From: Talinum fruticosum
Lineage: Eukaryota; Streptophyta; Magnoliopsida; Caryophyllales; Talinaceae
NCBI GenBank assembly: GCA_021018815.1
Contig: JAITYX010000041.1
Location: forward strand, 1,488,001-1,552,000
Reading direction: 5' to 3'
DNA: 64,000 nt
The notes under the pieces are model-generated. The model was not told the origin of the DNA. It did no database searches and worked only from the letters and a program-made list of their open reading frames with translations. Made by a program: the position numbers and the translations under genes. Positions 44,100 through 57,379 of the stretch are shown here, piece by piece; position 1 is the stretch's first letter; the number at the start of each line of letters is the position of its first letter.

Positions 44100-46799
44100 A
44101 TTGTCATGTCACCTTTCATACCGATTATATTTCGTAAAGGACAACACCTCGGGTGATGTTCATTTGCGAGCCCCCGATGTAGGCAATGTTTATCCCTTAC
44201 ATCCGCCCATTGAGACACCACATCTTTCAGCTAACCCAGCTCCGAGTGAGACCGGCGATACTTGGCATCGGAGACTAGGACATCTGTGGAGCTCGCGTTT
44301 TGGATTTACTTAGGATAAATAAATATGTTAAACTTACAAATCGTTTTCATGATACTTGTATGACTTGTCGTTTGGCAAAGTCCTATACTTTTCCTTTTAC
44401 ATTAGCAAAACATATATCTATTTCCCCTCTTGAATTAATATATTCGGATGTTTTGCAATCACCATGGCTTTCACATAAAGGTTTTCGATTTCTTGTGTTT
44501 GTTGATGATTTTACCAAGTTTACTTGGATTTATCTCGTGCGATTGAAATCGAAGTATGATCAATTTTTGCAATTTTCAAGCTTTAGTTGAAAATCTTTTT
44601 AACCGCAAAATTAAAATGTTTCAAACTGATGGAGGCAAAGAGTTTGATAACTTCCTTCTTTTTGTTCATTTTCTTCAAAAGGGATCCCTTTTCGAAAATC
44701 TTGCCTCGATACGCAACAACGGAATGGGGTTGCTGAGCGTAAGCATCACCATGTTTTGGAAATGACTCGTGCATTCTTAATTGACGCTTCCATACCTGCT
44801 CAATTTTGGCTTGATGTCGCTCTTACAGCTTGTTTATATGATCAATCGCTTACCTACACCTGTGTTGCAAAATCGTTCACCATTTGAGCTTTTATTTGGT
44901 CGTATGCCCGATTATGGTTTTCTTAAACCTTTTGATTGCTCATGTTTTCCAAATTTTGTTGCAAAGGCTTCCAATAAACTGTCTCCTCGATCCGTTCACT
45001 GTGTTTTTCTCGGGATATGCTCCTCATTATAAGGGATATCGTCGTTTAGATCCCCTAACAGGTCGTGTTTATATGAGTAGAAATGTACGATTTCATGAAA
45101 ACATTTATCCTTTTCCTAAACTTATCTCTAGTTCATCTCCTAATGCTCCTTTTGTACTAAAGGATATCCTCTGTCTCACTCCAACTTGTGCCTCGGTTGT
45201 CTCGTCTTCCATCTCTCCCTCTCGGTTTGGTCTCCCATACACTGTTGTGACGACTGGGCCGACCCAATCTTTGGTCCTCCCTCCCACGTTGTCCGAGCCG
45301 GCTTCTTCGTTGCTGAGGTGTCTCACCCTCTTCCCTTAGCCTCTTCATCTTCATCGAGTCTCGACCCTAGCCCAATGTCTATGACCTATGTCTCTCCCGA
45401 GCATGACGCTGCGTCTGCTCCCTCTCCCTCCGCCCTTGGTCTTGTGTCCGTTCCATCCCCTATTGTGTCGGACCCCTTGCTCATACTAGTGATTCTATAA
45501 GTTGGTCATCAAGTCCCGTTGCCTCTTCAAGTGTCCCTATGTCTCGGTCCACCAATGTTCACCCTATGCGGACTCAGTCCAAGTCCGGCATTGCCAAACC
45601 TAAGCGTCACCTGTCCCTCGGTGTTGGTCTTGTTGAAGTTAAACCTACATGTTTTTCACAAGCTTCCGGACATTCCAAATGGAAGGAAGTCATGGTCGAG
45701 GAGTTTAATGCTTTGATTGCCAATAACACATGGGATTTGGTTCCATCCCAACCGGATCTTAACTTGGTTGGCAATAAATGGGTTTACAAGCTTAAATACT
45801 GATGTGATGGTACTGTGGAGAGGTACAAAGCTCGACTTGTAGCATCGGGGTTTCACCAACAACTAGGTATTGACTACCATAAGACTTGCAACCCCGTTGT
45901 TAAGCCTCGTTACTATTTATTTGGTTCTAACTCTTGTCTGTTTCTTTTCATTGGCTCATTCGACAGTTTGATGTCAAGAATGCCTTTTTACATGGACATC
46001 TTACTCGAGATAGTTTATATGAAACAACCTCCTGGGTTTGTTCATCCTAACTTCCCTACCCATGTTTGTCACCTTAAGAAGGCGCTCTATGGCTTGAAAC
46101 AGGCCCCTCGTGCCTGGTTTCATCGCTTTAGGAGCTTCCTTCTGTCTCATGGTTTTGTATGTAGCAATGCTGACACCTCTATATTTGTTCTTCCCACTAG
46201 TAGTCATGTCCTCATTCTCCTTCTTTACGTCGATGACATTATTTTGATCGGTAGTTCATCCACCTTATCGAAGTCTTTTATTGATTCCCTTGCCGGTCGG
46301 TTTGCGATGAAAGATCTTAGGAACCTAAGTTATTTTTTGGCATTCAGGTGGTTCAATCTCCTTCTGGATTATTTTTGACACAGTAGAAATCTGTTTTAGA
46401 TCTCTTACATAAATTTCGAGCTTCAAACTTGTACCTCTGTTAAAACTCCTTTTGCTTGCTCGAACCAGCCTATCCCTTACATGACGGTGAACCGCCTGTT
46501 GATCCCTCTCAGTACTGAAGTATGGTAGGTGCCTTGTAATACTTAACCATGACTTGACCTGATATTGCTTATGCAAGTGCATGTAATTTCCCAATTTATG
46601 CACGTTCCCGTACTACTCATCTGCATGATGTGAAGTGTATTTTTAGATATCCGTAGGGAACTCTTGAACATGGGCTTTTTCTTCATGTTGCCTCTTCACT
46701 GTCGGTCATTATTGCCTATTCTCGATGCTGACTGGGCTGGTTGCCGTGACACTTGTCGCTCTACCATAGGTTATGCGGTTTATTTTGGTCCTAATCTCA
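44100..46799 (+). pseudogene. Pol remnant of element D (integrase, reverse transcriptase, partial RNase H)
   Basis: In order: GAG-pre-integrase (TWHRRLGH near 44262), integrase core (ELIYSDVLQSP, FVDDFTKFTW, QTDGGKEFDN near 44625), reverse transcriptase (YKARLVASGFHQQLGIDY near 45826, MKQPPGF, ALYGLKQAPRAWFHRF near 46085, LLYVDDIILIGSSS near 46222), and RNase H start ([20 protein letters not shown] near 46720). Stops and frame changes separate most blocks. The sequence type fits the Ale/Retrofit lineage, not Sirevirus. Confidence 0.82.
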
Positions 46800-48378
46800 T
46801 GAAGACTCAAACACCACACAACACTTTCGAGATTTATGAATGGAATCGGGTATAACAATTTCTTACTTATAGAGTTTTGATTCCAAGGCATTCTCTCGAA
46901 TCTTAGAAACTTTTCTAAGTGATATGGTATCTTATCTAAGTGATACAAAGCATTTACTTCATGTATTTCTTGCTTATTCTTGAATGACTCGTAAAACGGA
47001 TTTGAGTGTCTCACTCGGCTCCGAGTCCCTCATTACTTAGATTTATCGCATACCGATTAGACTAATTTTCCGCTCGGATCTGACTTCATGTTATTTGTTC
47101 TATCTTGCTGAAGTCGGTGCTTTTAGTCCGAATCATGCTTAGTCTATATCAAGTTATTTCACTCGATATTCTTTACGTTACTTGATACTTCGCTTAGACT
47201 AACTCGGATGGAATTTTGAGTTATATGGATATTAGACTCGTAAAATCCCATTCTCTTTCTAACTCGGATAATTACCAACTTAATTATCTTAATTATTTTA
47301 TTATCTCGTGTCTAATCTTGGACCAAAGTATTTTATACTTTGAGAACCAAAATTGATTTACTTTTGTGGTTATTCAAACGAGGATACACTTTTTAAACTA
47401 CGAAAGTAACCGGCTTCAAAACGTCAAATCACCAGCAGACATGGCTTTTCATCTTCTCTATGTCGGTTCCGTGAAGATTGTGTCGTGGCCGTCTGTTTCC
47501 ATATCTGGAAAACTGAACGCTAAGCTTAACGGTGGCTTCCACCTTATCCTTCAAGACACCGCCAATGGTTTTGGGACTTCCAAGAGAGTTAAACCGTTGT
47601 CCAATGTTCATATCACAACGGATACTTTCCGAGCGATTCAAAAGCTTTTGTCAACGGTCACAAAGGACTCTCGGACAGCTGTTGAAGATAACGGCTACTC
47701 GCCCGGTTATCTATAAATAGAAGCCAACTAACAAGACTTGAAGATTACCGAAATTATTGTTAATACACGTACTTGAGCTAAGTCATTGTATTTTACTCAC
47801 AATCTTCTACTTACAACTCCCACTCGTATTTCATTACTTTCGAGTTGTGAGGTCTTGTACTTAGTTACAAACACTTTCTTACTTTCTCTCGTAAGGTCCC
47901 TTGACTAAGCCGTAAAGGTTAACTCAGCTTAGTTGTCCCTAACCTGTAAGGGTTATCTCAGCTAGGAAGTACTAAATCGGATAAGGGAATTTCGAGTCTA
48001 GGAAAACTTGTAAAGAATTGTCTAAGGGAGCAACTCGAGTTCGGCCAGCTCACGGTATTTTGTGGACTCAAAATAGTGGATTTAACTTCGTGCTTGGATT
48101 AGCACGGTCCGTGGTTTTCTCGCCCAGGAGGGTTTCCACGTAATCTTTAAGTGTTTACTTTCCGAGTTCATTCTAGACTCGGACTGTCTCAACGCCTATG
48201 TTTACTTTCCCATTTTACTCTAAGCAGCCTTTTCGAGTCTATTCTTTTCGACTCTAATTTTGACTCGGAATCCATTTCGTATCTTATTTGGCAAAAGAGG
48301 TTGAACTTCTACGAAAATCCTTCATCACCCTATTCACCCCCTCTAGGGTGACTCAAACTCTCCCCGAGCAAACGTTCA
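46800..48378 (+). repeat. 5' LTR of element B
   Basis: It runs from TGAAGACTC to AACGTTCA and is homologous to the LTRs of A and to 62865-64000 of C. TATA-like CTATAAATAG lies at 47711-47720. Confidence 0.92.
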
Positions 48379-48380
48379 AT

Positions 48381-48392
48381 TGGTATCGAGCC
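48381..48392 (+). promoter_or_regulatory. Primer binding site of element B
   Basis: TGGTATCGAGCC lies two bases after the LTR. It is the initiator-Met type site with CAGAG appearing as CGAG. Confidence 0.85.
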
Positions 48393-48437
48393 TAGCCTTT
48401 CGTAAAGGATCTAACCATCCAAAGGTCTAAAGATCAA

Positions 48438-51400
48438 ATGGCTCGTAACACCGGAGAGTTTGATGAAGGAAGATCTTCCAGCAGACCACCAAAATTCAAA
48501 GGATCAAACTTCGGGCAATGGAAGAAACTCATGGAATGTTTCCTCATGGATCATGATGAAGATGTATGAGAAATCATACAACAAGGAAACTACATTCCAA
48601 TGAAGACAGAAGAATTCGTAACCATTCCCAAGACAAAGGCTGAATTTACTCCTAGCGAAGCGTAGAAGTTCAGGAAAAACTTCAAGGCTATGAACATTCC
48701 GATGTGCGCCATTAGCTCGAAGAATACAATCGGGTGTCCGCTCGCGACTCAGCAAAAGAAGTGTGGGACACACTTGTCAACACTTACGAAGGCACTAGCC
48801 AAGTCGACAAGCGAAGATAAGCCGCATCTTCATAAATACGAGCTATTTAAGATGGAGCCGGAAGAAAACATCACTCGGATGCTCATTCGATTTACCGAGA
48901 TTACCAACAATCTCAAATCACTGGGTAAGAAGATTTCCCACGAGGAAATGTGCAGAAAGATACTCGTAAGCCTACCCAAGAGAAGATGGGGTCCCAAGGT
49001 GACTCGCCATAGAGGAAGCTCGTAACCTTTCACTCTTAAAGCCAGACGAGCTCATCGGAAAGCTTCTCACACACGAAATCCACCTAGAAGAAGAGGATGC
49101 CGAGGGAAGTACCAAAAGGAACATAGCACTAAAAGCCTCGGAATTCAAAGAAGCAAATCTGAGCTCCTCCGACTCGAAGAGGATCCCATGGCACTCATTG
49201 CAAGAGGCTTCAAGAGAATAATGAAGCACAAACGATGCGATAAAAGACCAAAAGAAGATTTCTACAAGAAAGATAAGAAGGACAGAAAAGGTAAATATTC
49301 TTCCCCTTGAAAGTTATCTTTATCTAAGAATTCTGGATGTTTTGAGTATGGCAAGAAAGACCACATAGTCAAAGACTCGTCCGAAAAGAAAAAGGGATAG
49401 AAAGAAGAAGAAGGCTATGATGGCAACATGGAGCGATGAGGACTCATCAAAAGATGACGAGGACTCGGACGACTCGAAATGTCCGATGGCAATTTCGACT
49501 CGGAAGCTAAAAGGGAGTCGACTCGGACTCGTACAATGAGGAAACTAATCCTCAAGAGGTAATTGATTACTTTCTAAAATTTTCCAAAGTTGATTTAGCT
49601 AAATACATTTTTACTTTGGAAGAAAAGTTCAATTCTGATTCTTCTCAATTCAAAGAACAACTTGAGTCAATTTCTTCGAGAGCACTTCTTTGAAAAATGA
49701 ATTGGAAAACCGAGACTCACACTCGGAGAACTCAAGACTAGTGCTCAATCTAATGAGACTGAGTCCGAGTTACTCAGAAAGAAAATGAGCAGCTAAAGCG
49801 TAAGCTCATTGAGTCTCAAGATCTGGTTTTAAAGTTTACTCAAGGTCGAAGAACCTTGACATGCTCTTAGGATCTCAATATGTCTCATTCGAAAAGAAGA
49901 TCTTGGTTTCAACAAAGAGGAGGAATCTAATTCCTACTCGTAACCGTTTAAAAGGATTCGCGAACCGTGAAGTTCGAGAAAGCCGAGCATGGTCCCATTC
50001 ACAAAAATGAAGGGAGGACTAAGCCCAGAACTGTTTACAAAAAGAAACCATTTTCTCCTGTTTCAAAAGGAAAGGTTTTCAAAAAGAAAGAGACACAGAC
50101 TCAGCTCTCTCCAAGGAAGACTCGTAATCGGACAAAACCCAAAGTCATTCAAATCTGGGTTCCGAAAAACATTCTTCCTCGAAAAGAACCACAAGTAAAG
50201 GTTGTTACTCGGGTTCGTTAGAGAAAGTGAGAAGGGTTAGATTCTCCCCGCTTTGCAGGTCACTCGTAAGAGATCAAAAGGACACCGGTACCTTGACAAT
50301 GGATGTTCACGCCACATGTCGGAGATGCGGGACTCTTTTCCGAGTTGGAAAAACATAAAGGAGGAAAGGTGACATTTGGAGATAATAGCAAAGGCAAGAT
50401 AGTTGGGATAGGCAAGATTGGAAAAGGAAGCAATTTGGTCAATCCAGTCTACTTTGTCAAAGGATTAAAGTACAATCCGCTCAGCATCTCTCAATCGTGC
50501 GATAAAGGTCGGGAGGTAAGATTCACTCGGACCAACCGCTACATTTCTAATGTTACCACCAAGAAGATCAAGCTTTCAGGTAAAAGATCAGGTAACACCT
50601 ACATCATTCCTCTTTCGACCCGAGTCGAATTTATCGTGCTTAAAAGCATCTCGTTCACGATGACTCATGGACATGGCATCGTAGATTGGGCCATATTAGC
50701 ATGCATACTATCAAAAAATTGGCATCTCATGGTCTCGGTTAGGGGTTTACCTAATCGTGTTTTGAAGAAGGATAAAGTTTGTGAAGCATGCACCGTAGGG
50801 AAACAAGTCGGACCTTCATTCAAATCTCTCGAAGACAGCTTCCACATCCAAAGTGCTTAAGCTATTGCATATGGATTTATGTTGTGAAATTCCTGTTAAG
50901 AGCCTCTGAGGTAAATCATATATATTTGTTATTATTGAAGATTATTCTCGATTTACCTGGGTTGTTTTCTTAAGCACAAAAATGAAGCGTTCAAGGAGTT
51001 CAAGCAAGCTCGTAGAAAAATCCAAGTTGAGTCTCGCACTCGGATCCGGAGAATTCGAACCGACCATGGAAGGGAGTTCGACTACTCGAATTCTCAAAGT
51101 TTTGTGACAAAAATAACATCTCTCACAACTTCTTAGCACCAAGAACTCCTCAACAAAATGGAGTAGTAGAGAGAAAGAACAGAACCCTTGAAGAAATAGC
51201 AAGGACGATGATGATTGAGCACAACTTACCTTACTATTTCTGGGCCGAGGCAGTCAACACAGCCAACTATACTTTGAATAGATGCCTCATCGTACCCATA
51301 TTGAAGAAAACACCTTATGAGCTCTACAAGGGGAAGAAACCAAATATTTCCTACTTTCGACCATTTGGATGTAAGTGCTTCGTTCACAACAATGGTAAGG

Positions 51401-53426
51401 ATCACTCGACCAAGTTTGATGCTCGGTCGATGAAGGTATTTTTCTCGGGTTATTCGTTTCACAAAGAAGGCTTATCGCATTTTCAATAAGAAAACTAACA
51501 AAGTGGAAGAAAGCATCCATGTTGTATTTGATGAGCTTGAACAGGAAAACCAAGCGAGTCTTCATATTCCGAATTGAAACTCAGCAGAGATGATGATGAA
51601 ACCGAGATCACAAAGACTCAAACTCAAGCGACTCGTAATGAAGTCACTCGGACCGAAGTAACTCGTAATGAGACAACTCAAGAGCCCGCTCGTAACGAAC
51701 AAGCTAACGAAGAAGATCACTCGAACAAGCTTCGAAGATTAGGTAGCTTAGCCCACAAATCTCGTGAATCGAGAACCGGTCAAGCGTTCAAGTTTACTTC
51801 TAGTCATCCACTAGAAAACATAATTTCGATATCAACAATGGGGTAAGAACTCGTTCCTCTCTTCAAAATCTATGTGCATTCACTGCATTCATTTCATTAA
51901 CCGAACCCGTAAATGCACTAGAGGCCCTTAATGAACCCGAATGGGTAGAGACCATGCAAGAGGAACTCAATCAATTCGAAAGAAACCAAGTTCGGACTCG
52001 ACTAACCGACCTTCGACCACCCAGCTATAGGAACCAAATGGGTTTTCAAAAATAAACTGGATGAGGGTGGAGTGGTAGTCGAAACAAGGCTAGACTTGTG
52101 GCTCGAGGTTACAATCAAGAAGAAGGAATTGATTGTGGGGAAACATTTGCACCTGTTGCCGTAATCGAAGCTATTAGAATCTTGTTGGCATTTGCATCCA
52201 AGCATGCATATTAAATTATATCAAATGGATGTCAAGTGTGCCTTTCTCAATGGTTTTATTAAAGAGGAAGTCTATGTCGAGCAGACCTCCTGGTTTTGAA
52301 AACTCGAATTTCCAAATCATGTTTTCAAACTTCAAAAGGCACTCTATGGTCTTAAACAAGCCCTCGAGCTTGGTATGAAAGACTCGAGTAGCTTCTTGGT
52401 TCAAAATGATTTTAAAAGAGGTCAGATCGACAAGACACTCTTTATAAAAACCAAGGGGAAAGATTTCCTTATTGTTCAAATTTATGTCGATGATATTATC
52501 TTCGGTGCTACTAATGAATATCTCGTGCCAAGAATTTTCCGAGTTGATGAGTCAGGAATTCTAAATGAGTATGATGGGAGAACTCAATTTCTTCCTTGGT
52601 TTACAAATCAAACAAGACAAAGATGGGATCTACGTCCATCAATCCAAGTACACCAAGGAACTGCTAAAGAAATACAAACTTTAAGATGTAAAGCATGCAT
52701 CTACACCCATGAGCAAGCAAGATAAAACTTGACTCGGACGGAAAAGGTAAAGCAATAGATCGAAACTTCATCGAGGTATGATTGGATCTTTGCTATATCT
52801 TACTTCCAGCCGGCTCGATATAATGTTCAGTGTTTGTTTATGCGCAAGATTTCAAGCTAATCCAAAAGAATCACATCTCACTGCGGTGAAGAGAATATTT
52901 AGATATCTTGCAGGTACTCAGAACTTAAGTCTATGGTATTCTAGAGACTCGTAACCGACTCTCACCGGATACTCAAACGCAGACTACACTGGATACAAAG
53001 TTGATCAAAAGAGCACTTCCGGAGCTTGCCAATTTCTGGGTCAATCCCTAATATCTTGGCACTCAAAGAAGCGTAACTCAGCAGCTCTATCAACCGCCGA
53101 AGCTGAGTATATTGCAGCTGGAGCATGTTGCGCTTAGATTCTATGGATAAAGCAACACTTGAGGGATCTCGGACTTTCTTTCAAATCAGCTCCAATCAAG
53201 TGTGACAATCGGAGTGCAATCAGCATCACTAAGAATCTAGTCCAAGCACTCCAAGACAAAGCATATTGAGGTCGGATATCACTTCTTACGAGACCATTCT
53301 CGAAAAGGTGATATTGAACTTGAGTTCATTCCTAATAATCTTCAATTAGCCGATATCTTTACTAAGCCTCTTGGTGAAGATCAATTTTGTTTTATTCGGA
53401 ATGAGCTTGGTATGTTAAATGCATAA
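48438..53426 (+). pseudogene. Gag-Pol of element B, multiple frameshifts
   Basis: ATG 48438 begins MARNTGEFDEGRSS and the end is GMLNA-TAA at 53426. Gag blocks include FGQWKKLMECFLMDHDED, LHKYELFKMEPEENITRM and KPDELIGKLLTHE. The zinc knuckle near 49330 reads CFEYGKKDH, with the second Cys lost. Further on are GAG-pre-integrase near 50650-50780, integrase (ERKNRTLEEIARTMMIEH near 51170), reverse transcriptase (QMDVKCAFLNGFIKEEVYVE near 52225, YVDDIIFGATNE near 52485), and RNase H (STAEAEYIAAGACC near 53090). Stops and indels interrupt the frame, several at CTCG/CGAG motifs where copy C or A reads CTG/CAG (for example 52383-52388). Confidence 0.88.
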
Positions 53427-53658
53427 CCGTGTGATATTTCTTGTGATAATCTCATTGCATGATTATATGTTATGTGTTTTCAAATTATTAATAACCATTA
53501 GCTCAGCTTGATTCAGTGATACTCGGGTTAGTAGTTATTTCTTATTTCGAGTCACTCGTAACCCATTCCGAGTCACACTCGGACGTAGAGAAACTTTTGG
53601 ACTTCAAATTTTCTGAAATTATCTCTAGAATAGTGGAGAGTTTCTGACTATTTTTTAA

Positions 53659-53670
<12 letters not shown>

Positions 53671-53712
<42 letters not shown>
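53671..53712. repeat. (CT)n microsatellite upstream of the third ORF, element B
   Basis: About 42 bp of CT repeats lie some 155 bp before the internal TATA box. Copy C has a shorter matching (GA)n at 57780-57809 and copy A only a few repeats. Confidence 0.9.
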
Positions 53713-53714
<2 letters not shown>

Positions 53715-53866
53715 CGCGCTGTGATCGGACGATAGCCGTGGATCTCTAACTCGCTAGAATCTTAACCGTTGAGAAGAGAACCGTCACACCGGTCTACGAT
53801 GACCGATGGACAAGCCGAGTCGAACGGAGTTATACTTAACGGATAGTTGACGGGCGTGTATTTCTT

Positions 53867-53876
53867 CTATAAATAG
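53867..53876 (+). promoter_or_regulatory. TATA box upstream of the third ORF (element B)
   Basis: CTATAAATAG followed by CGCC lies about 240 bp before ATG 54114. It is identical to the boxes in copies A and C. The interval to the ATG is leader-like and pyrimidine-rich. Confidence 0.55.
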
Positions 53877-54113
53877 CGCCTATTCATCTTCGTCTCGATA
53901 CTCTACATTTCTCTCTCTTCAAACGAAACTTTTCGCGGAAGATTTCTACGAACACAAGTGATCTTTGAACTTCTTCAAGCGACGTAAAGGCCATCTCAAG
54001 TAAGTTCGATCGCTCTTATCTCTTTCTTCTACTCCTTTTTCCTTTGGCTCTTATCGTCCTACTCTTTCTGCTTCCTTTCTTCAAAAGTCTTATCTTTCCT
54101 TCCTCTTCTCAAA

Positions 54114-55728
54114 ATGCCTAAAAGAGGTAACCACCCCGACTTTCAGGTCTCCTCCTCCTCCAAAAAGCCTCGCACCAAAAATCCGTAAAGCTCTACCCCT
54201 CCAAACCCATAGTTACCCAAGATCTCGCGCTGGACGACAAGTTCTTTCCTACAACCAAATTTTCTTGGTTGTCTCACATTCAAACCACTCGGGGCATACA
54301 ACTTTCTATGCTTCACCGAGTTCATCTATCCTAAACTCGTTTCGAGTTCTACACTCACCTTACTTCCTCCGAAAATGTTCTAACCTCCAGTGGTTCGGAA
54401 CATTACCGTTCGAATAAACACTTCTCTCCTCCACCGCTTGTTCAAGGTTTCCTGTCTCTTCTTTAACAACGAACCCCATTCCTTTCACCGAAGTCGCCGA
54501 CGACTTCTTTGAAAAATACCTAAAGAGTTTCCTGAGTCACGGAAAAACTTTTCAGTGACTCGCTGAAGTCGAAGCACGCCTTCGTGCTTTCGCCGATGAG
54601 AACCTTTTTCTCTCAAGCATTCCAAGCAAGGAGAACCCCAACTCCAAGCATTTGAAAGCTCTTTTTGACATTCTTGAGGGCTACGAAGTAGACCTCTTCC
54701 CTCCATAATTGAGCAGATGGCAGCTGTGCCAGCTCAACTCCAAACCAAGCAGAACACCTCTCTTCCCTTCGGTGCTCTTCTCACCCTTATCTTCAAACAA
54801 TTCCAAGTTCCTCTCCCCTCGCACCCCAACGCCGTGTCCGAGGCTGCCGTTGTTGTCGGCAAAAGGAACTCCGAGGGTACGGATACCAGGAAACTCAACC
54901 TAGTGTCCGGGTGCACAACTCGGAGCCGAGGCCTCAATCTCCGCCTTAGACTCGTAAAGCTCCTCTTCTCTCTCTCCCTCGCTCCACTGTTGGTGCCTCC
55001 ACCTCAGGTGCCTCTAAATCTCTCTCTGCTATTTTGTCCCCGTTTTTATGGACAAAATCAACTCCGTGTCCTCTTATTTCGGGGACATGCTCCGGTCTTT
55101 TAAATCTGTTCTTCAAAATTTGACAATCAACCAAAAGACCGGCCAATCCCAAATCCGAGAGCAGCAGAATCTGGTTCTTGAGATGAGGGAACTGGTGAAG
55201 GAGCAGAAGGAGCTGGTCGAGCTCCTCGGAGAGAGAAGGTCTAAGGCGGCTCAGGACCGTGGTAACTCGGATGCGTCCGAAGCGTCTTCGAGCCCAGTGT
55301 CCGACCTCCTCGGACAGCGGGGAAGAAGAAGAAGAAGCCGCAGATGCGTAAGCGGCGGATGCCGAGGAGCTCGCAGTCGAGGCGAGTCCATCCGGGCAAG
55401 AGGAGGAACACAAGGAAGAAGCAGTAGGAACCGCCGAGGGTCAACTCGCTCCACAAGCTCAAATAGCAGTACTCAGCTTAGACAGCGATCCGGGTGGGTC
55501 GAAGATCTAGTTGCACCAGCAGGTCAGCCAGAGCAGCCCCTCCCACTTCGAGGTCCACAGGGAGAAACCCCTAGATCCACTTGTTCCGGGTCGCCCATTC
55601 GTAGCCGAGCCCTTGACGGCAATCCCAGCTTCTCCCTCCGCCGTGCTCAAGCACATCGTCAAGATCCTACCAGCGCCGGCGTACCTCCAACCCCTCCACT
55701 TCCACTCGAAATCCCCTCTCCCTCGTAA
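54114..55728 (+). pseudogene. Third ORF of element B: plant transposon protein-like domain, coiled coil, charged tail
   Basis: ATG 54114 (MPKRGNHPDF) opens the frame but a stop follows within 30 codons. Further blocks resemble the 'putative plant transposon protein' domain: an FEFYTHLTSSENVLTS-like segment near 54340, KALFDILEGYEVDLFPS near 54655, and TSLPFGALLTLIFKQFQVPL near 54760. A clean frame from 55048 (226 codons) gives a Gln/Glu-rich coiled coil (REQQNLVLEMRELVKEQKEL) and an Arg/Ser-rich low-complexity tail. It is the same ORF as in A and C; no copy is intact. The function is not known. Confidence 0.65.
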
Positions 55729-55830
55729 GCGCCATGCACCGAGTCACAATTCCTCGTCCGCGATTCTTCTTCTTTCTAAGAGATTTCTATATTTTTGTCG
55801 AGACATCAAATCCGTACTTTCTTTTTCTCT
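55665..55830. other. Junction between inverted Sirevirus copies B and C
   Basis: The mirror symmetry stops at about 55664 on the left and resumes at about 55831 on the right. The ~166-bp spacer is B-specific and homologous to element A (down to about 5200 there) until near 55820. The last ~10 bp (TTTCTTTTTCT) match neither arm. Confidence 0.7.
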
Positions 55831-55949
55831 CGACGATGTGCTTGAACACGGTGGAGGGAGAACTGGGATTGCCGCCAAGGGCTCAGCTCGAATGGCCGAC
55901 CTGCAACAAGTGGATCTAGGGGTTTCTCCCCGTGGACCTCGAAGTGGGA

Positions 55950-57379
55950 GGGGCCGCTCTGGCCGACTCGCCGGTGCAGCTAGATCTTCCGACCCACCTG
56001 CATCGCCGTCTAAGCCGAGTACCGCTATTTGAGCTTGTGGAGCAGAGTCGACCCTCGCCAGCTCCCACCGCTTCTTCCTTGTGTTCCTCCTCTTGCCCGG
56101 ATGGACTCGCCTCGCCTGCAGCTCCTCGGCATCCGCCGCTTCGCATCTCGCAGCCTTCTTCTTCTTCTTCCCCGCCGTCCGAGGAGGTCGACCTGGGCTC
56201 GAAGACGCTTCGGACGCATCCGAGTTACCACGGCCCCGAGCCGCCTTAGACCTTCTCTCTCCGAGGAGCTCGACTAGCTCCTTCTCGCTCCTTCACCAGC
56301 TTCCCTTATCTCAAGAACCAGATTCTCGCTGCTCTCGGATTTGGGATTGGCTGGTCTTTTGGTTGATTGTCAAATTTTGAAGAACAGATTTAAAAGACCG
56401 GAGCATGTCCTCGAAATAAGAGGACACGGAGTTGATTTTGTCCATAAAAACGGGGACAAAATAGCAGAGAGAGATTTAGAGGCACCTAAGGTGGAGGCAC
56501 CAACAGTGGAGCAGGGAGAGAGAGAAGAGGGGCTTTCGAGTCTAAGGCGGAGATTGAGGCCTCGGCTCCGAGTTGTGCACCCGCACACCAGGTTGAGTTT
56601 CCTGGTATCCGTACCCTCGGAGTTCCTTTTGCCGACAACAACGGCAGCCTCGCATACGGCGTTGGGGTCCGAGGGGAGAGGAACTTGGAATTGTTTGAAG
56701 ATAAGGGTGAGAAGAGCACCGAAGGGAAGAGAGGTGTTCTGCTTGGTTTGGAGTTGAGCCGGCACAGCTGCCATCTCGCTCAATTATGGAGGGGAAGAGG
56801 TCTACTTCGTAGCCCTCAAGAATGTCAAAAAGAGCTTTCAAATGCTTGGAGTTGGGGTTCTCCTTGCTGGAATGCCGAGAGAAAAAGGTTCTCATCAGCA
56901 GAAGCACGTAAGGCATGCTTCGACTTCAACCGAGTCACCGAAAAGTTTTTCCGTGACTCAGAAACTCTTTAGGTATTTTTCAAAGAAGTCGTCGGCGACT
57001 TCAGTGAAAGGAATGGGGTTGTCTGTTAAAGAAGAGACAGGAAACCTTGAACAAGCGGTGGAGGAGAGAAGTGTTTATTCGAACAGTAATGTTCCGAACC
57101 CCGGAGGTTAGAACATTTTCGGAGGAAGTAAGGTGAGTGTAGAACTCGTAAACGAGTTTAGGATAGATGAACTCGGTGAAGCATAGAAAGTTGTATGCCC
57201 CAAGTGGTTTGAATGTGAGACAACCAAGAAAATTTGGTTGTAGGAAAGAACTTGTCGTCCAGCGCGAGATGCCTGGGTAACTATGGGTTTGGAGGGGGTA
57301 GAGCTTTCGGATTTTTGGTGCGAGGCTTTTTGGAGGAGGAGGAGACCTGAAAGTCGGGGTGGTTACCTCTTTTAGGCAT
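55950..57379 (-). pseudogene. Third ORF of element C
   Basis: The ORF start matches A and B (ATG at 57379 on the minus strand, after CTCAAA). The best-preserved block, in a frame covering 57001-57483, reads FTEFIYPKLVYEFYTHL and TSSENVLTSGVRNITVRIN, like the 'putative plant transposon protein' family. A second block at 56370-56783 has QNTSLPFGALLTLIFKQF. Frameshifts separate them from the coiled-coil and tail part. Domain order is as in B. Confidence 0.65.

Larger units (their letters stand above)
43210..46799 (+). mobile_element. Element D: decayed Ale/Retrofit-like Ty1/copia element, LTRs not found
   Basis: The remains run from within gag to RNase H on the plus strand and are cut at 46799/46800 by Sirevirus copy B (TSD candidate TCTCA, 46795-46799). 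No 5' LTR or primer site is recognised upstream, where low-complexity DNA begins. The rest of RNase H and the 3' LTR should lie beyond the right end of the window if the insertion is simple. Confidence 0.75.
46800..55830 (+). mobile_element. Element B: Sirevirus copy, plus strand, lacking its 3' LTR
   Basis: It starts with a complete 5' LTR (46800-48378), then primer site, gag-pol (48438-53426), TATA box, and third ORF (from 54114). Comparison with element A shows the homology continuing past the third ORF to about 55820, then stopping. Element C starts there in the opposite orientation. The polypurine tract and 3' LTR are missing. Confidence 0.88.
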
